NCBI RefSeq assembly: GCF_022012395.1
Contig: NZ_JAKLTQ010000005.1
Coordinates: forward strand, 124,001-188,000
Reading direction: 5' to 3'
DNA from: Arthrobacter hankyongi
Lineage (GTDB): Bacteria; Actinomycetota; Actinomycetes; Actinomycetales; Micrococcaceae
Length of the DNA stretch: 64,000 nt
Shown: positions 38,245 through 48,413 of the stretch, piece after piece
Layout of the letters: every line of letters starts with the position of its first letter
How positions within the stretch are numbered: the first letter of the stretch is position 1
Program-made: the position numbers and the translations under genes
The notes under the pieces: model-generated
What the model was told of the DNA's origin: nothing
Databases searched by the model: none
Seen by the model: the letters and a program-made list of their open reading frames with translations, nothing else

Positions 38245-38283
38245 CCATTGCCGCAGGAACCGCCATTCTAGGAGACTTGGACC

Positions 38284-38748
38284 ATGACAAACTCTGTGCC
38301 GGCTCCTGATGCGGAAGTACTGGGCAGAAAGACATGCTGGCAGCTGCTGCGCGGGGTTTCGGTCGGGCGGCTGGCACTCTGGGTGCTGGACCATCCGGAC
38401 ATCTTTCCGGTCAACTACGCGGTTGATCAGGAATCGTTGGTTTTCCGAACGGGGCCGGGGACCAAGCTCGACGCCGTCCTGGGCGGGTTTCCGGTCGCAC
38501 TGGAGGCAGACGGCGTAGATCCAGCCACGGGAGTCGCCTGGAGTGTTGTTGTCAAAGGCAAGGCCCTGGCGGTGCGGCCGGGACAGGAACTGCTGGAATC
38601 GGTGACTCTGCGGCTTTTCCCATGGCATGGGGGACCCAAGGAGCACTTCATCCGAATCGTCCCCGATTCCGTTACCGGCCGCCGTTTTGTGGTGGTTTCT
38701 CCACGCGTATGGTGGCAGCCGCTGAACGAAGGCGCCGGCGCGGAGTAA
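38284..38748 (+). CDS. Pyridoxamine 5'-phosphate oxidase-like protein
   Basis: 154-aa split-barrel flavin/cofactor-binding protein. The family pattern is visible: CWQLLRGVSVGRLALWVLDHPDIFPVNYAVD, LVFRTGPGTKLDAVLGG and VALEADGVDPATGVAWSVVVKGKA. Such proteins are frequent in actinobacterial stress and dormancy gene sets; the substrate is unknown. It follows the GH65 gene by 39 bp with a GGAG site, so it may be in the same transcript. Paralogue of the gene at 38859-39329. Confidence 0.87.
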   Translation: MTNSVPAPDAEVLGRKTCWQLLRGVSVGRLALWVLDHPDIFPVNYAVDQESLVFRTGPGTKLDAVLGGFPVALEADGVDPATGVAWSVVVKGKALAVRPGQELLESVTLRLFPWHGGPKEHFIRIVPDSVTGRRFVVVSPRVWWQPLNEGAGAE

Positions 38749-38858
38749 TGGCAGCGTAGCAGCCATGCCTGGCCCCGGTGCGAGTCACGGTAGTTGGAGT
38801 TCCAGGAATCTTTCCGGTCAGCGGGGGTGACCGGTATTGGCCCCATGGGCCTTCTGGT

Positions 38859-39329
38859 TCACTCCAGGCCTGCCCTTGTTGCATCGTCGAGTGAAATGGA
38901 CCAGGCCCGCGGCGCTGCAACCTTGAAGCGCCGACCCGTGATGGAATCGGCCGTGATCCGGACGAAATGATCTTTGGGACCGGCTTCCCAGGGGAAGAGC
39001 AGCCGCGCAGCGGAACTGAGCAGCTCGTCATCGTGCTCCGCTGCTGTGGCCCGGCCTTTCACCATGACGCTCCAGGCGACGCCCGCATCGGCATCGATGC
39101 CGTCGGCCTCCAAGGCGACCGGATTTTCGCCCAGGGCAGCTGTCAGTTTCGTTCCGGGGCCGGTGCGGAAGACAAGAGCCCCGTCAACAACCCTGATGTT
39201 GACGGGAAAAATCTCAGGATGGTCATCCACCCAGACAGCCAGCCGTCCCAGGGAAACGTCCCGCAGAAGGGACCAGCATTCACGGGACTCCAGGACTTCC
39301 GTCTCCGGCTTCGATAGATTGTTCTTCAT
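38859..39329 (-). CDS. Pyridoxamine 5'-phosphate oxidase-like protein, second copy
   Basis: 156 aa from ATG 39329 (MKNNLSKPETEVLE). It has the same split-barrel pattern as its convergent paralogue (CWSLLRDVSLGRLAVWVDDHPEIFPVNI, FRTGPGTKLTAALGENPVALEADG). Its C-terminal half is the likely source of the PPOX part of the chimeric gene at 33928-34377. An upstream in-frame start would add 18 residues with no family similarity. Confidence 0.87.
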   Translation of the reverse strand: MKNNLSKPETEVLESRECWSLLRDVSLGRLAVWVDDHPEIFPVNIRVVDGALVFRTGPGTKLTAALGENPVALEADGIDADAGVAWSVMVKGRATAAEHDDELLSSAARLLFPWEAGPKDHFVRITADSITGRRFKVAAPRAWSISLDDATRAGLE

Positions 39330-39397
39330 GGCGGCGAGCCTACTCCGCATAGCTGCGGGGAACCAGCATCTGCGATGCCTCACGAAGCAAACCGGCG

Positions 39398-41821
39398 TTA
39401 CGAACCATGGGGCATCCCCCAGACAGACTGTGGTGCGGCGTCATACTGCCGTTCGGCCTCGGCGATCCTGGGGATGGTCTTGAGGACCGTATCCGGATTC
39501 AGCGAGATGGAGTCGATGCCCTCACGGACCAAAAAGGCCGCGAAGTCCGGGTGGTTGCTCGGACCTTGCCCGCAAATGCCGATTTTGATGCCCGCGGCAT
39601 GGGCCTTGCCGATTACTTCGCTGATCATGCGCTTGACGGCCTCGTCCCGCTCGTCGAACAGCGGGGCCAGCAGCTCGGAATCCCTGTCCACGCCCAGGAC
39701 CAGCTGGGTCAGGTCATTCGAGCCAATCGAGAATCCGTCGAAGCGTGTGGCAAACTCTTCGGCGAGCACCACATTGGAGGGGATCTCGCACATCATGTAG
39801 AGCTGCAGCCCGCTCGTCCCCCGGGCCAGTCCGTTGGCCGCCATGACTTCAAGTACCCGGTCCGCTTCGGCCGGCGTGCGGCAGAACGGAATCATGATGA
39901 CCACATTCGCGAAGCCAAGTTCCTCGCGTACCTTCTTGAGCGCCCGGCATTCGAGGGCGAAACCTTCGCGGTAGCGGTCATCGTAGTACCTGCTGGCGCC
40001 GCGGAAGCCGAGCATGGGGTTTTCCTCCGACGGCTCGAAAGCGGCGCCACCGAGCAGGTGGGCGTACTCATTGGTCTTGAAATCGCTGAGCCTGACGATG
40101 ACCGGATGCGGATGGTAGGGGGCACTGAGCTTGGCCAGGCCAGCGGCCAGCGTGTCGACGAAATAGTCCCCCGGATCCTTGAAGCCGCGGGTCAGCTCCC
40201 GGATTTGGGCCGCTTCCCGGACGTCCGCCACCCGCTCCGGATGCACCAGCGCCATCGGATGGACTCTGATGAGGTCGTTGATGATGAACTCCATCCGGGC
40301 CAGCCCGATGCCGTCCACCGGCAGCCGCCACCATTGGAAGGCAGCAGCCGGGCTGGCGACGTTGACCAGGATGTGCGTCCGCGTCTGCGGCACCGTCCGC
40401 AGGTCGATCTTCTCCGTCGAGTAGTCCAGGGCCCCTGCGTAGACATGCCCCTGCTCGCCTTCAGCACAGGAGATGGTGATCATTTGCCCGTCTTCGATCA
40501 CCTCCGTAGCGTTCCCGGTGCCGACGACGGCGGGAACGCCGAGTTCCCGGCTGATGATGGCCGCATGGCTGGTGGTGCCGCCATGCTCTGTGACGATGCC
40601 CGCGGCCCGCTGCATCACAGGAACCCAGTCCGGATCCGTCATCTCGGTGACCAGCACCGCCCCGTCCCGGAACCGATCAATATCCGCCACACTGCGGATC
40701 ACGCACGCCGGTCCGACCGCTACGGTCTCACCGATGGCGGCTCCTGCCGCAAGGACCTTCCCGCTCCCGGTGAGGCGGTAAACGGTGAATTCCCGACCCG
40801 CACGGCGGGACTGGACCGTCTCGGGCCGGGCCTGTACGACGAACAGCTCACCGGTCAGTCCGTCTTTGGCCCACTCCATGTCCATCGGACAGCCGTAGTG
40901 GTCCTCGATGGCAGCCGCCCAGCGGCCCAGCTGCAGAATCTCGCCGTCGTCGAGGACCAGTGCGTGCCGTTCCCGCTCGGTCGTATCCAACAGGCGGGTC
41001 CGGGCGCTGCCGCCTCGGCCGTAGACGAGTTTCCGCTCTTTCGCGCCCCTCGATCGTTCGAGAATTGGTACGATTTCCGGATCCCGCAGCAGTGGCTTGA
41101 AGAGGACATACTTGTCCGGGTTGACGGTCCCCTGCACCACTGTCTCCCCCAGCCCCCAGGCCGCGCTGATCACCACCACCTGCGGGAACCCCGTCTCGGG
41201 GTCGAGGGAGAACATCACGCCGGATCCTCCAAGGTCGGCCCTGACCATCCGCTGCACCCCGATGGACAGCGCCACATCCAGGTCGTCGAACCCCTTGAGG
41301 GCGCGGTAACTGATCGCCCGGTCCGTGAAGAGTGAGGCAAAGCATCTCCGGCAGGCATCCAGCAACGATTTGTCCCCCGCGACGTTCAGGAAGGTCTCCT
41401 GCTGGCCCGCGAAGCTGGCATCGGGCAGGTCCTCGGCGGTGGCACTGCTGCGCACCGCCACCGGAAGGTTCTCCGTGCCCGCTCGGCCGGACAAGGCGTG
41501 GTAGGACTCAAGCACGGCAGCGGAAACGTGTGCCGGGAACTTCCCCGCGAGGAACATTTCACGTACTTGCCGGCCGGCTTCCCGCAGGGGCATCCGGCCG
41601 TCCCGGTACCGCCCCAGCCGGTCGCGTATGATCTGCTCCAGCGCATTCGCCTGGACATAGTCGCGATACGCCTCGGCAGTAATGGCGAACCCTTCCGGAA
41701 CACGTACCCCTTGGGTGGCCAAGGTCCGCAGCATTTCCCCGAGCGAGGCGTTCTTGCCGCCCACTGAGGCGATGTCCCCCAGGCCGGTTTCCTCGAACCA
41801 TACTGTGTATCGCCGTTCCAC
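39398..41821 (-). CDS. ppsA: Phosphoenolpyruvate synthase
   Basis: Converts pyruvate and ATP to PEP, AMP and phosphate for gluconeogenesis. It has 807 aa in the standard order: an N-terminal ATP-grasp domain (GDIASVGGKNASLGEML), the swivelling phosphohistidine domain with catalytic His in TEHGGTTSHAAIISRELGVPAVVG, and a C-terminal PEP/pyruvate TIM barrel (GSNDLTQLVLGVDRDS and GICGQGPSN with the active-site Cys). Full length with no disruption. Confidence 0.95.
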   Translation of the reverse strand: MERRYTVWFEETGLGDIASVGGKNASLGEMLRTLATQGVRVPEGFAITAEAYRDYVQANALEQIIRDRLGRYRDGRMPLREAGRQVREMFLAGKFPAHVSAAVLESYHALSGRAGTENLPVAVRSSATAEDLPDASFAGQQETFLNVAGDKSLLDACRRCFASLFTDRAISYRALKGFDDLDVALSIGVQRMVRADLGGSGVMFSLDPETGFPQVVVISAAWGLGETVVQGTVNPDKYVLFKPLLRDPEIVPILERSRGAKERKLVYGRGGSARTRLLDTTERERHALVLDDGEILQLGRWAAAIEDHYGCPMDMEWAKDGLTGELFVVQARPETVQSRRAGREFTVYRLTGSGKVLAAGAAIGETVAVGPACVIRSVADIDRFRDGAVLVTEMTDPDWVPVMQRAAGIVTEHGGTTSHAAIISRELGVPAVVGTGNATEVIEDGQMITISCAEGEQGHVYAGALDYSTEKIDLRTVPQTRTHILVNVASPAAAFQWWRLPVDGIGLARMEFIINDLIRVHPMALVHPERVADVREAAQIRELTRGFKDPGDYFVDTLAAGLAKLSAPYHPHPVIVRLSDFKTNEYAHLLGGAAFEPSEENPMLGFRGASRYYDDRYREGFALECRALKKVREELGFANVVIMIPFCRTPAEADRVLEVMAANGLARGTSGLQLYMMCEIPSNVVLAEEFATRFDGFSIGSNDLTQLVLGVDRDSELLAPLFDERDEAVKRMISEVIGKAHAAGIKIGICGQGPSNHPDFAAFLVREGIDSISLNPDTVLKTIPRIAEAERQYDAAPQSVWGMPHGS

Positions 41822-41976
41822 GCTGCCTCCAGCTTTGTCAACGTTGATGCTGAGGTCCCCGGACTTCCAGTTCGCGACGCAGCGCCGGCGTCAGGTGCCC
41901 GTCGGGCGCAGGCGATTCCCACGGCGAGGTTGCTGCTCCACGGGATTGGACCATGTCCCTCACTTGCGCAGCCTGG

Positions 41977-42278
41977 TCATTCTTCCTCCTCCGGCGCCGT
42001 CATGCGCGCGGGCGACCATGACATGCGCACGATGAAGTGCCCGTCCGCGGTGTTCCGGGCGATCATCGCCCCGGCTTCCCCGGCGAGCTTGACCCCGAAC
42101 TGTATTTCCATGTGCTCGGGGGCCAGTTCGGCCAGAGCCTCGACAGCGGCTGCGGCGGCCGGCCGGAGTCCAGGATTCCCTGCTCGTTGCGCAGCGGGTG
42201 TTCCACCCCGTAGCTGTCGTCGTCCACCTCGACCAGCACGGCTCCGGACCCGACTTCATACCGCAGGATTTCAGTCAC
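41977..42278 (-). pseudogene. CU044_2847-type (trypsin-co-occurring) small protein, frameshifted
   Basis: The first frame gives MTEILRYEVGSGAVLVEVDDDSYGVEH to QGILDSGR; after about 42160 the family-like continuation is in another frame (AAAAVEALAELAPEHMEIQF, then GVKLAGEAGAMIARNTADGHF, IVRMSWSP, stop at 41977). One base is missing or extra near 42155-42170. These small proteins usually accompany trypsin-like proteases; none lies beside it here, although an HtrA-like gene is at 61507. The 155 bp between it and ppsA hold no clear gene. Confidence 0.72.
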
Positions 42279-42359
42279 ATTACCCCCTCTCCCACACTGC
42301 GGGCGGGCACGCGGGCCGGCCGCCGCTTCGGCGGCGGACCCGCTCGGGCACGTGCTGGC

Positions 42360-42794
42360 CTAGCCGCGGGTGATCTGGATCTTCTGCGGCTCCTCTTCCG
42401 CTGCCGGCTGCGGAACCGGAGCTTTGACCTCGAGTACCCCGTCCTTGTAGGTGGCCGTGATGTCTCCATCCTTGATGCCCTTGGGCAGGGGCACGCTGCG
42501 ATAGAAGGAACCGTAGCGGAACTCCGAGCGATAGGTGCCTTTCTCCTTCTGTTCGGACTCTTCGCGCCGCTCGCCCCGGATATGCAACTGCCCTTCGGAG
42601 ACCGAAATCTCCACATCCTTCTCCGGATCGATGCCCGGCAGTTCCGCGCGGATTGTCAGCACGTTGTCCTTGACTTCCTCCTCGACCCGGATCATGGACT
42701 TCTCCGATTCGCCTTCGAAGAGGCGCCGTAACGGTTCCATCATTTCAAAGGGCGAGCGGCGCTCGAACGGCGACCACCTCAACAAATCACTCAT
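42360..42794 (-). CDS. Hsp20/alpha-crystallin small heat-shock protein
   Basis: ATP-independent holdase of 144 aa. The alpha-crystallin domain runs from about residue 35 to 125 (MIRVEEEVKDNVLTIRAELPGID, IRGERREE, FYRSVPLPKGIKDGDITATYKDGVLEVKAPVP) and ends in a short tail. ATG 42794 is the start. It lies in the stress island beside UspA and PEP synthase. Confidence 0.93.
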   Translation of the reverse strand: MSDLLRWSPFERRSPFEMMEPLRRLFEGESEKSMIRVEEEVKDNVLTIRAELPGIDPEKDVEISVSEGQLHIRGERREESEQKEKGTYRSEFRYGSFYRSVPLPKGIKDGDITATYKDGVLEVKAPVPQPAAEEEPQKIQITRG

Positions 42795-43042
42795 GGCTCC
42801 AACTCCTGTGGCAGAATCTGGCAGTTTGATGGCGCAGGGCCTCGGGGCTCCCCGTGATGGCGCCAAGTACCGGTGCTGAAGCAGCCACGCCAGGGAGCCT
42901 GGTCTTGTGCGATACGAGAGCATAGTAAGCCCGCCGCACTGGATCGGGAAGGGGATACCGGCCGGTTAAATGTTGTCCTACCGTCCGGCTCCGGATACGG
43001 GGCACACTGGAGGCAACCCGGCGCACCGGACAGGAGACAGGC

Positions 43043-43495
43043 ATGGCCGCAGACAATCAGGCAACGCGGATCGTGGTGGGAGTCGATGGCTCGGAGGCCT
43101 CCGTCGAAGCCCTGAGACAGGCCCAGCGCCTCGCCGAACCACTGCATGCCGAGGTGGAGGCGATGGCATGCTGGGAGTATCCGCAGATGTACGACGGCTA
43201 CGTCATGGTGGGTATCGAGGGCTTCGAGGAACGTGCCCGGCAGATCCTGGAGGAGTCGATCGCGAAGGCGTTCGGGCCGGCGAAGCCGCCACACGTCAAG
43301 ACCCGGCTGGTGCAGGGTGCGGCACGGTCCACGCTCATTGAGGCGAGCAAGGGAGCGGACCTGCTTGTGGTTGGCCGCCGCGGCCATGGTGGCTTCGGTG
43401 GCCTGCTGCTGGGCTCGGTCAGTTCAGCTTGTGTCGCCCATGCCCGCTGCCCTGTGCTGGTGGTCCATACGCCGGTGGACGGCAGCAAGCATTAG
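43043..43495 (+). CDS. Universal stress protein UspA
   Basis: 150-aa single Usp domain with IVVGVDGSEASVEAL at the N-terminus and the ATP-binding motif GRRGHGGFGGLLLGSVS near residue 115. It is an ATP-binding Usp like those of mycobacterial dormancy sets. Its stop overlaps the convergent ATPase pseudogene by four bases. GGAG precedes the ATG. Confidence 0.93.
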   Translation: MAADNQATRIVVGVDGSEASVEALRQAQRLAEPLHAEVEAMACWEYPQMYDGYVMVGIEGFEERARQILEESIAKAFGPAKPPHVKTRLVQGAARSTLIEASKGADLLVVGRRGHGGFGGLLLGSVSSACVAHARCPVLVVHTPVDGSKH

Positions 43496-45993
43496 CCAAT
43501 CCCATTCCGGCTGTGGCGGCGCTTGAGCAGTTTGTAGCCAAGATCCACCGCGAGCAGGGCAGGAATCGACAGGACCGCGATGGCAAGGCCGGCCGGTGGC
43601 GGCGGGGCCTGCCCGAGCATCCTGGCCACCGGCTCCAGCAGCAGGAAACCGGCAGGCAAATGCGTTGGCCAGCTGCGCCAGGACCACCGTGGCAAAGGCC
43701 GCCCCCCGAGGATGCCGCGAGTGTTCCGGCATCCGGGATGCTTCCGCCGGGGGCCCAGCCAGCCAGCCACAGCACCAGGGTGAACGCCGTCATTTCAAAG
43801 AGCGCTTCCACCGGTCCCAGCACACCGAAGACCCGGAGCATCAGCGTGCCATCCATCAAGTGCCGGCGCTCGGGCGGGCGGGATAGTACGCGCCTGCCCG
43901 GCTTTTCACTGCCGAGCGCCAGCGCGGGCAGCAGGTCCGTGCCGATATCCAGGAACAGGATCTGCAGGACGCCCAGGGCCAGCGGGAACCTGCCGCCGGA
44001 CAGGGCCCAGATCACGAAGGGGTCAGTTCGGCGACATTGTCTGTCAGGTGGTAGGTGAGGAAGCGGCGGATGTTCGCGTAGGTGGCCCGGCCCTGCTCGA
44101 CCGCCGTGATGATGGTGGCAAAATCATCGTCCAGCAGGACCAGGTCGGCCGCCTCCCGGGCGACGTCGGTGCCACTGGCCCCCATGGCCACGCCGATGTC
44201 CGCCTCCTGCAGCGCGGGGCCGTCGTTAACGCCATCGCCGGTCATGGCCAGGACGTGTCCGCGCAGCTGCAGGGCCCGTGCGACCCGGAGCTTCTGCTCA
44301 GGCGAGACACGGCTGACAACCACCCCGTCCCGGTCCAGCATCGCGCCGAGCACATGGTCATCGCCAGGCAGGTTCTGCCCTTCCAGGACCATGCGGTCCG
44401 GTCCCAGCAGTCCGATTTCCCGGGCGATTGCGGCAGCGGTGGTTTGGTGGTCACCGGTAACCATGGCGACCTTGATGCCCGCAGTCCGCGCGCTTCGCAG
44501 CGCTGCAGCCACTGAAGGACGGGGCGGATGGTGCAGGCCCACGAGTCCAAGCAGCCTCAGATGCGCCTCGAGTTGCTCCGGGCGCGCCGGCCATTCCTGC
44601 GGTCCCGTGGCTGTGCCATCGATACGGCGCGCGTCTATCGCGAGCACGCGCAGTCCGCGGGAAGCCATGGATTCCACGGCACCGGATGCCTCGTCCAGGT
44701 CCGTATCGGTGTCACACAGCGGCAGGACACTCTCCGGAGCCCCTTTGAGCAGCAGTTCCGATCCGACCACCACCGACTCACGGCGCCGCACCGCGTCGAA
44801 GGCCCAACGGGTGTCGACGGCGGCCGGCTCCGGCCCCTGCGGCCCCGCCAGTCGGCGGGCCAGCGCGTCCAGCGCCGCTTCCATCGGATCGCCCTCGGCA
44901 ATCCATTCGTCGTGGCGCAGCACAGCTTTGCCCCGGGAAGCCGCCCGGGCTGCCCAGCCCACGCGGCGCGCGCTCGATGGCCTGTTCGCTGCCGTCGATC
45001 TCAGCGGCAGGCGAGTAACCGGCTCCTGCCACGCTGACGGTGCCGTCGGGAGTCCAGACCTCTACTGCGTTCATGCGGTTCTGGGTCAGGGTTCCCGTCT
45101 TGTCGGTGCAGATAAAAGTGGTCGACCCCAAGGTCTCCACCGCCCGCAGGTGCCGCACCAGCGCCTTTTTCCGCACCATCCGCTGGTCTCCCATCGCGAG
45201 TGACAGTGTCACCGTGGGCAGCAGGCCCTCAGGAATCAGGGCGACGCACACACCGATGGCAAACAGGAACGCATCGCGCCAGGACGTCCCGGCCAACAGG
45301 GAAACGCCGAAGCAGACGCCGCCCAGGCTCAGGGCGATGGCGGCAATCAGCCGCACGATCCGGCGCAATTCGACATTCAACGGGCTCTGCGGAGGCTGGA
45401 CCGTGGTAGTCAGCGAGGCGATGGCGGCGATCCTCGTTCTGCCGCCGGTGGCCGCCACGGTTGCCTCGGCGGCACCGTGAGCCAGGAAGGTTCCGCCGAA
45501 GCCCTTGTCCCCCAAAGCTTTGGTTACCGGTTCGCTCTCGCCGGAAAGCATCGATTCGTCGACAGTGCAGTTATCGGTCTGGGTGAATTCGACGTCCGCG
45601 GGGATCCGGTCCCCCCACGGTGAGCATGATGACATCGCCACACACCAGGTCGGCCGCTTCAGCGCGGACCGGGTGCCCGTCCCGGACCACAACGACCTGG
45701 GCTGGCAGCAGGGCCCGCAGCTTGGCTGCAGCGTGTTCGGCTCGTTCCTCCTGGATATAGGAGAAAATGCCGTTGACTATCACCACGATCAGGACTGCCA
45801 CGCCGAACTGCGGCATGCCTGCCACGAAAGCCAGGGCCGCGGCCACCCAGAGCATCAAGGCAAAGAAATGGATGAACTCCGCCGCGATCCGGCGCCAGCG
45901 CGGCACCGGGTGCACGTGCAGCAGCACATTAGGCCCGTCCCTGGTCAGCAGCCGCCGGGCCTCGTCGGTACTGAATCCGAGGACCGTGGTCAT
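43492..45993 (-). pseudogene. P2-type cation-transporting ATPase with several frameshifts
   Basis: A complete P-type ATPase can be rebuilt only by joining at least five frames. The N-terminus (MTTVLGFSTDEARRLLTRDG, FHRF-like VHPVPRWRRIAAEF) runs to a run of six G (about 45615) with one extra base. The next piece has SGESEPVTKALGDKG, VALIPEGLLPTVTLSLAMG and CTDKTGTLTQNRM; the frame changes again at about 44955, then KGAPESVLPLC, TGDGVNDGPALQEADIGVAMG; again at about 44015 before LFLDIGTDLLPALALG; and again in the last 250 bp. PEGLLPTVTLSLA and DGVNDGPAL suggest a calcium- or Na/K-type pump. It begins four bases after the metal ATPase gene. Confidence 0.85.
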
Positions 45994-45997
45994 GGGA

Positions 45998-47893
45998 CTA
46001 TTCTCCGGCCCGGGAATAGTCCCGGATCCGGCCCGGCTGGGACCGGATGCCCCCCGCCGCGCGTGCCGGCACCAAGGCTCGCAGGGCATTGAGGATTGTG
46101 GCCAAGTCCACGAGTTCCTGGGAAAGGGCGCCCGCCACCGCCGGGATATGGCCGAAGGCCGCCGCGACCATCAACCCGACGCTCAGGAGGATGCCGATCC
46201 AGATACTCTGCAGGGCCACCTTGATGCTTCGTTGGCCGATTTCGACGGCCTGGGCCACTTTGGACAGATCATCGAGCATGATCACCACATCCGCGGATTC
46301 ACTCGCCGCGGTGGAGCCTTTGGCGCCCATCGCCACCCCGACGTCGGCCGCTGCCAGCACCGGGGCGTCGTTCACACCGTCGCCGACCATCATGACCGGA
46401 CGGCGCGGCAACGCTCTGACCGTTTCCACTTTGTCGGCCGGCAGGCATTCGGCCTGGATGCGGTCCAGACCCACTTCGCGGGCAATATGCTCGGCGGTTT
46501 CCCGGGCATCGCCGGTGAGCATGATCATCTCGTCCAGCCCCAGCCGGCGCAGCTGCTCCAGCGTGCTGGCCGCATTCGGCCGCACCGCATCACTGAGCAC
46601 GAGAGCACCGGCATAGGCACCGTCCACACCGATGTAGACCGCCATTTGGCCGCTGGCCAGCGGCGTCTTCACCGTACCGCGGGCCTCTTCGGCGACGAAC
46701 CTGCGCTTGCCGATGACGACGGCGCGTCCGCCGAAGTCGGCTATGACGCCGTGGGTGGCGTGTTCGGTTGCGTCCCGGGCCGGCACCAGCACGAGTCCCC
46801 TTGCTTCCGCGGCTTCCATGACCGAAGCGGCCAGCACATGGGAGGAATATTGTTCTGCTGACGCCGCCAGCCGGAGCAGTTCGTCTGCCGGAAGTTGGCC
46901 AGCGGGCCCGTCCATCGCCCGGATCTCCAGCAGCACCGGTCGCCCGCCCGTCAGAGTGCCGGTCTTGTCGAAGGCCACCGTGCGGACGCGGCTGAGCTTC
47001 TCCAGCGTGCCACCGTTCTTGATGATGATCCCGGACCGTGCCGCCCGGCCCATGCCGCCGACGAAGGCCACCGGGGCAGCGATCAGCAACGGACATGGGG
47101 TGGCCACCACCAGCACTTCGGCGAACCTTCCGGGGTCGCCACTGGCCAGCCAGGCAGCACCGGCCAGCAGGAAGGCAAAAGCCGTGAACGGCACGGCATA
47201 GCGGTCCGCGAGCCGGACCACGGGGGCCCTGCTGGCCGACGCCTCCCGGACCAAGGCAACGATCCGGCTGTACTGGGAATCACCCACGGAAGCGGTAGCC
47301 TGCATCCGCACGGCGGCTTCGCCGTTGACCGAACCGCTCAAGACGGGGTCGCCGGCGGTCCGTTCGACCGGCAGGCTTTCGCCGGTGAGCGCAGACTCAT
47401 CGAACGAGCCGAAGTCCGAAACCAGCACGCCGTCCACGGGAACGACCTCCGCGGGCCTGAGCAGCAGCAGGTCCCCCGGCACGACCTGCTCGACGCTGAT
47501 CTCCTCCGGGGGCCCGCCATCGCGTTCCCGGTGGGCAACCTGCGGGGCACGCTCAAGCAGGGCTGTGAGTTCACGTTTGGCCCGCCCTTGGGCAAAGTCC
47601 TCAAGGGCCTGGCCGCCGGAAAGCATCAGCACAATGATCAGCGAAGCAATGTACTCACCCACAAGCACCGTGCTCACCACGGCAGTTACCGCCAGCAGGT
47701 CGATACCCCAGCGTCCGCGGGCAAGTGCCCTGACCATGCCGACGGCGAGCCTGGCCGCCACGAACAACGAGAAGCCACTGGCCAGCCACTGTGCCGCGCT
47801 GTCCTGCCCGACAAGCAGGAAGCTGGCCACCGCCACGCCGCACAGCAACGTAGCGACCACCAACGGATACCGGTTGATGAAGCCCAACGTCAT
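45998..47893 (-). CDS. Heavy-metal-translocating P1B-type ATPase
   Basis: Metal efflux pump of about 631 aa. Visible: TGESLPVER, the membrane metal motif TPCPLLIAAPVAF, FDKTGTLTGGRP, the nucleotide-site His in YSSHVLAASV, MLTGDARETAEHIA and GDGVNDAPVLAAADVGVAMG. There is no N-terminal HMA domain. The TPC motif departs from the CPC of copper and zinc pumps and the SPC of P1B-4, so the metal cannot be named. ATG 47893 follows AAAGG; GTG 47917 is possible. Confidence 0.88.
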   Translation of the reverse strand: MTLGFINRYPLVVATLLCGVAVASFLLVGQDSAAQWLASGFSLFVAARLAVGMVRALARGRWGIDLLAVTAVVSTVLVGEYIASLIIVLMLSGGQALEDFAQGRAKRELTALLERAPQVAHRERDGGPPEEISVEQVVPGDLLLLRPAEVVPVDGVLVSDFGSFDESALTGESLPVERTAGDPVLSGSVNGEAAVRMQATASVGDSQYSRIVALVREASASRAPVVRLADRYAVPFTAFAFLLAGAAWLASGDPGRFAEVLVVATPCPLLIAAPVAFVGGMGRAARSGIIIKNGGTLEKLSRVRTVAFDKTGTLTGGRPVLLEIRAMDGPAGQLPADELLRLAASAEQYSSHVLAASVMEAAEARGLVLVPARDATEHATHGVIADFGGRAVVIGKRRFVAEEARGTVKTPLASGQMAVYIGVDGAYAGALVLSDAVRPNAASTLEQLRRLGLDEMIMLTGDARETAEHIAREVGLDRIQAECLPADKVETVRALPRRPVMMVGDGVNDAPVLAAADVGVAMGAKGSTAASESADVVIMLDDLSKVAQAVEIGQRSIKVALQSIWIGILLSVGLMVAAAFGHIPAVAGALSQELVDLATILNALRALVPARAAGGIRSQPGRIRDYSRAGE

Positions 47894-48413
47894 TCCGGCC
47901 TTTCGTGCCGCGGTCACACCGGCGGGCGCTTCATCCGTGCCGCGGGCAGGGAAGCCTCCGTTGCGCCTCCACTTACCAAGACGGATTTTCCCACGACGTC
48001 GCCCATAACCCCTCCCGTCCGGCCACAGTCACCAGTATCCGCCGGACAACCGCATTCCGCGATGCCCGTAGGAGTTCCGCGATTCCGCCAGCACCGTTGA
48101 CCATACGCGTGCTGGTTGGGCCGCACATTGCCCTCAAGACTGACTGCCTACATTGAAGCATGGTCGTGTTCAGCGTGGATTGGCACTCCAGCCCCCAGCA
48201 GTCGCTGTCCCGAGGAAACATGTAGCCGACGTCATTCGCAACTGGACGGACAGCTGGCGCTTCGTCGCTGCTTTCGCCAACACGTTGCGCCGCGGAAATA
48301 CGATCGTGGATCCGGCACCGCAGGCGCCGGGCAGAAGTAGCGTCCCACAGGGTGTTCCGGTACATCGTTCGACCGAATCACCGCTACTTGTTGCCAGGGT
48401 GCCGGGGCCTGGT
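47894..48413. other. Gene-free stretch upstream of the metal ATPase
   Basis: About 520 bp with no supportable gene. It has a visibly lower GC content near 48130-48300. A partly palindromic site (TTGGGC at 48116 and GCCCTCAA ending at 48137) recalls the dormancy regulator DosR box but does not match its spacing well. Confidence 0.4.

Noticed and set aside
38836-38855. Dormancy-regulator box between the two PPOX genes
   Set aside because: GGCCCCATGGGCC is palindromic only over eight bases and lies between the stops of convergent genes, where no promoter is expected.
41840-41960. Short gene of about 38 codons between the CU044_2847-type gene and ppsA
   Set aside because: An open frame starting MVQSRGAATSPWESPAP exists, but there is no ribosome site and no recognisable family.
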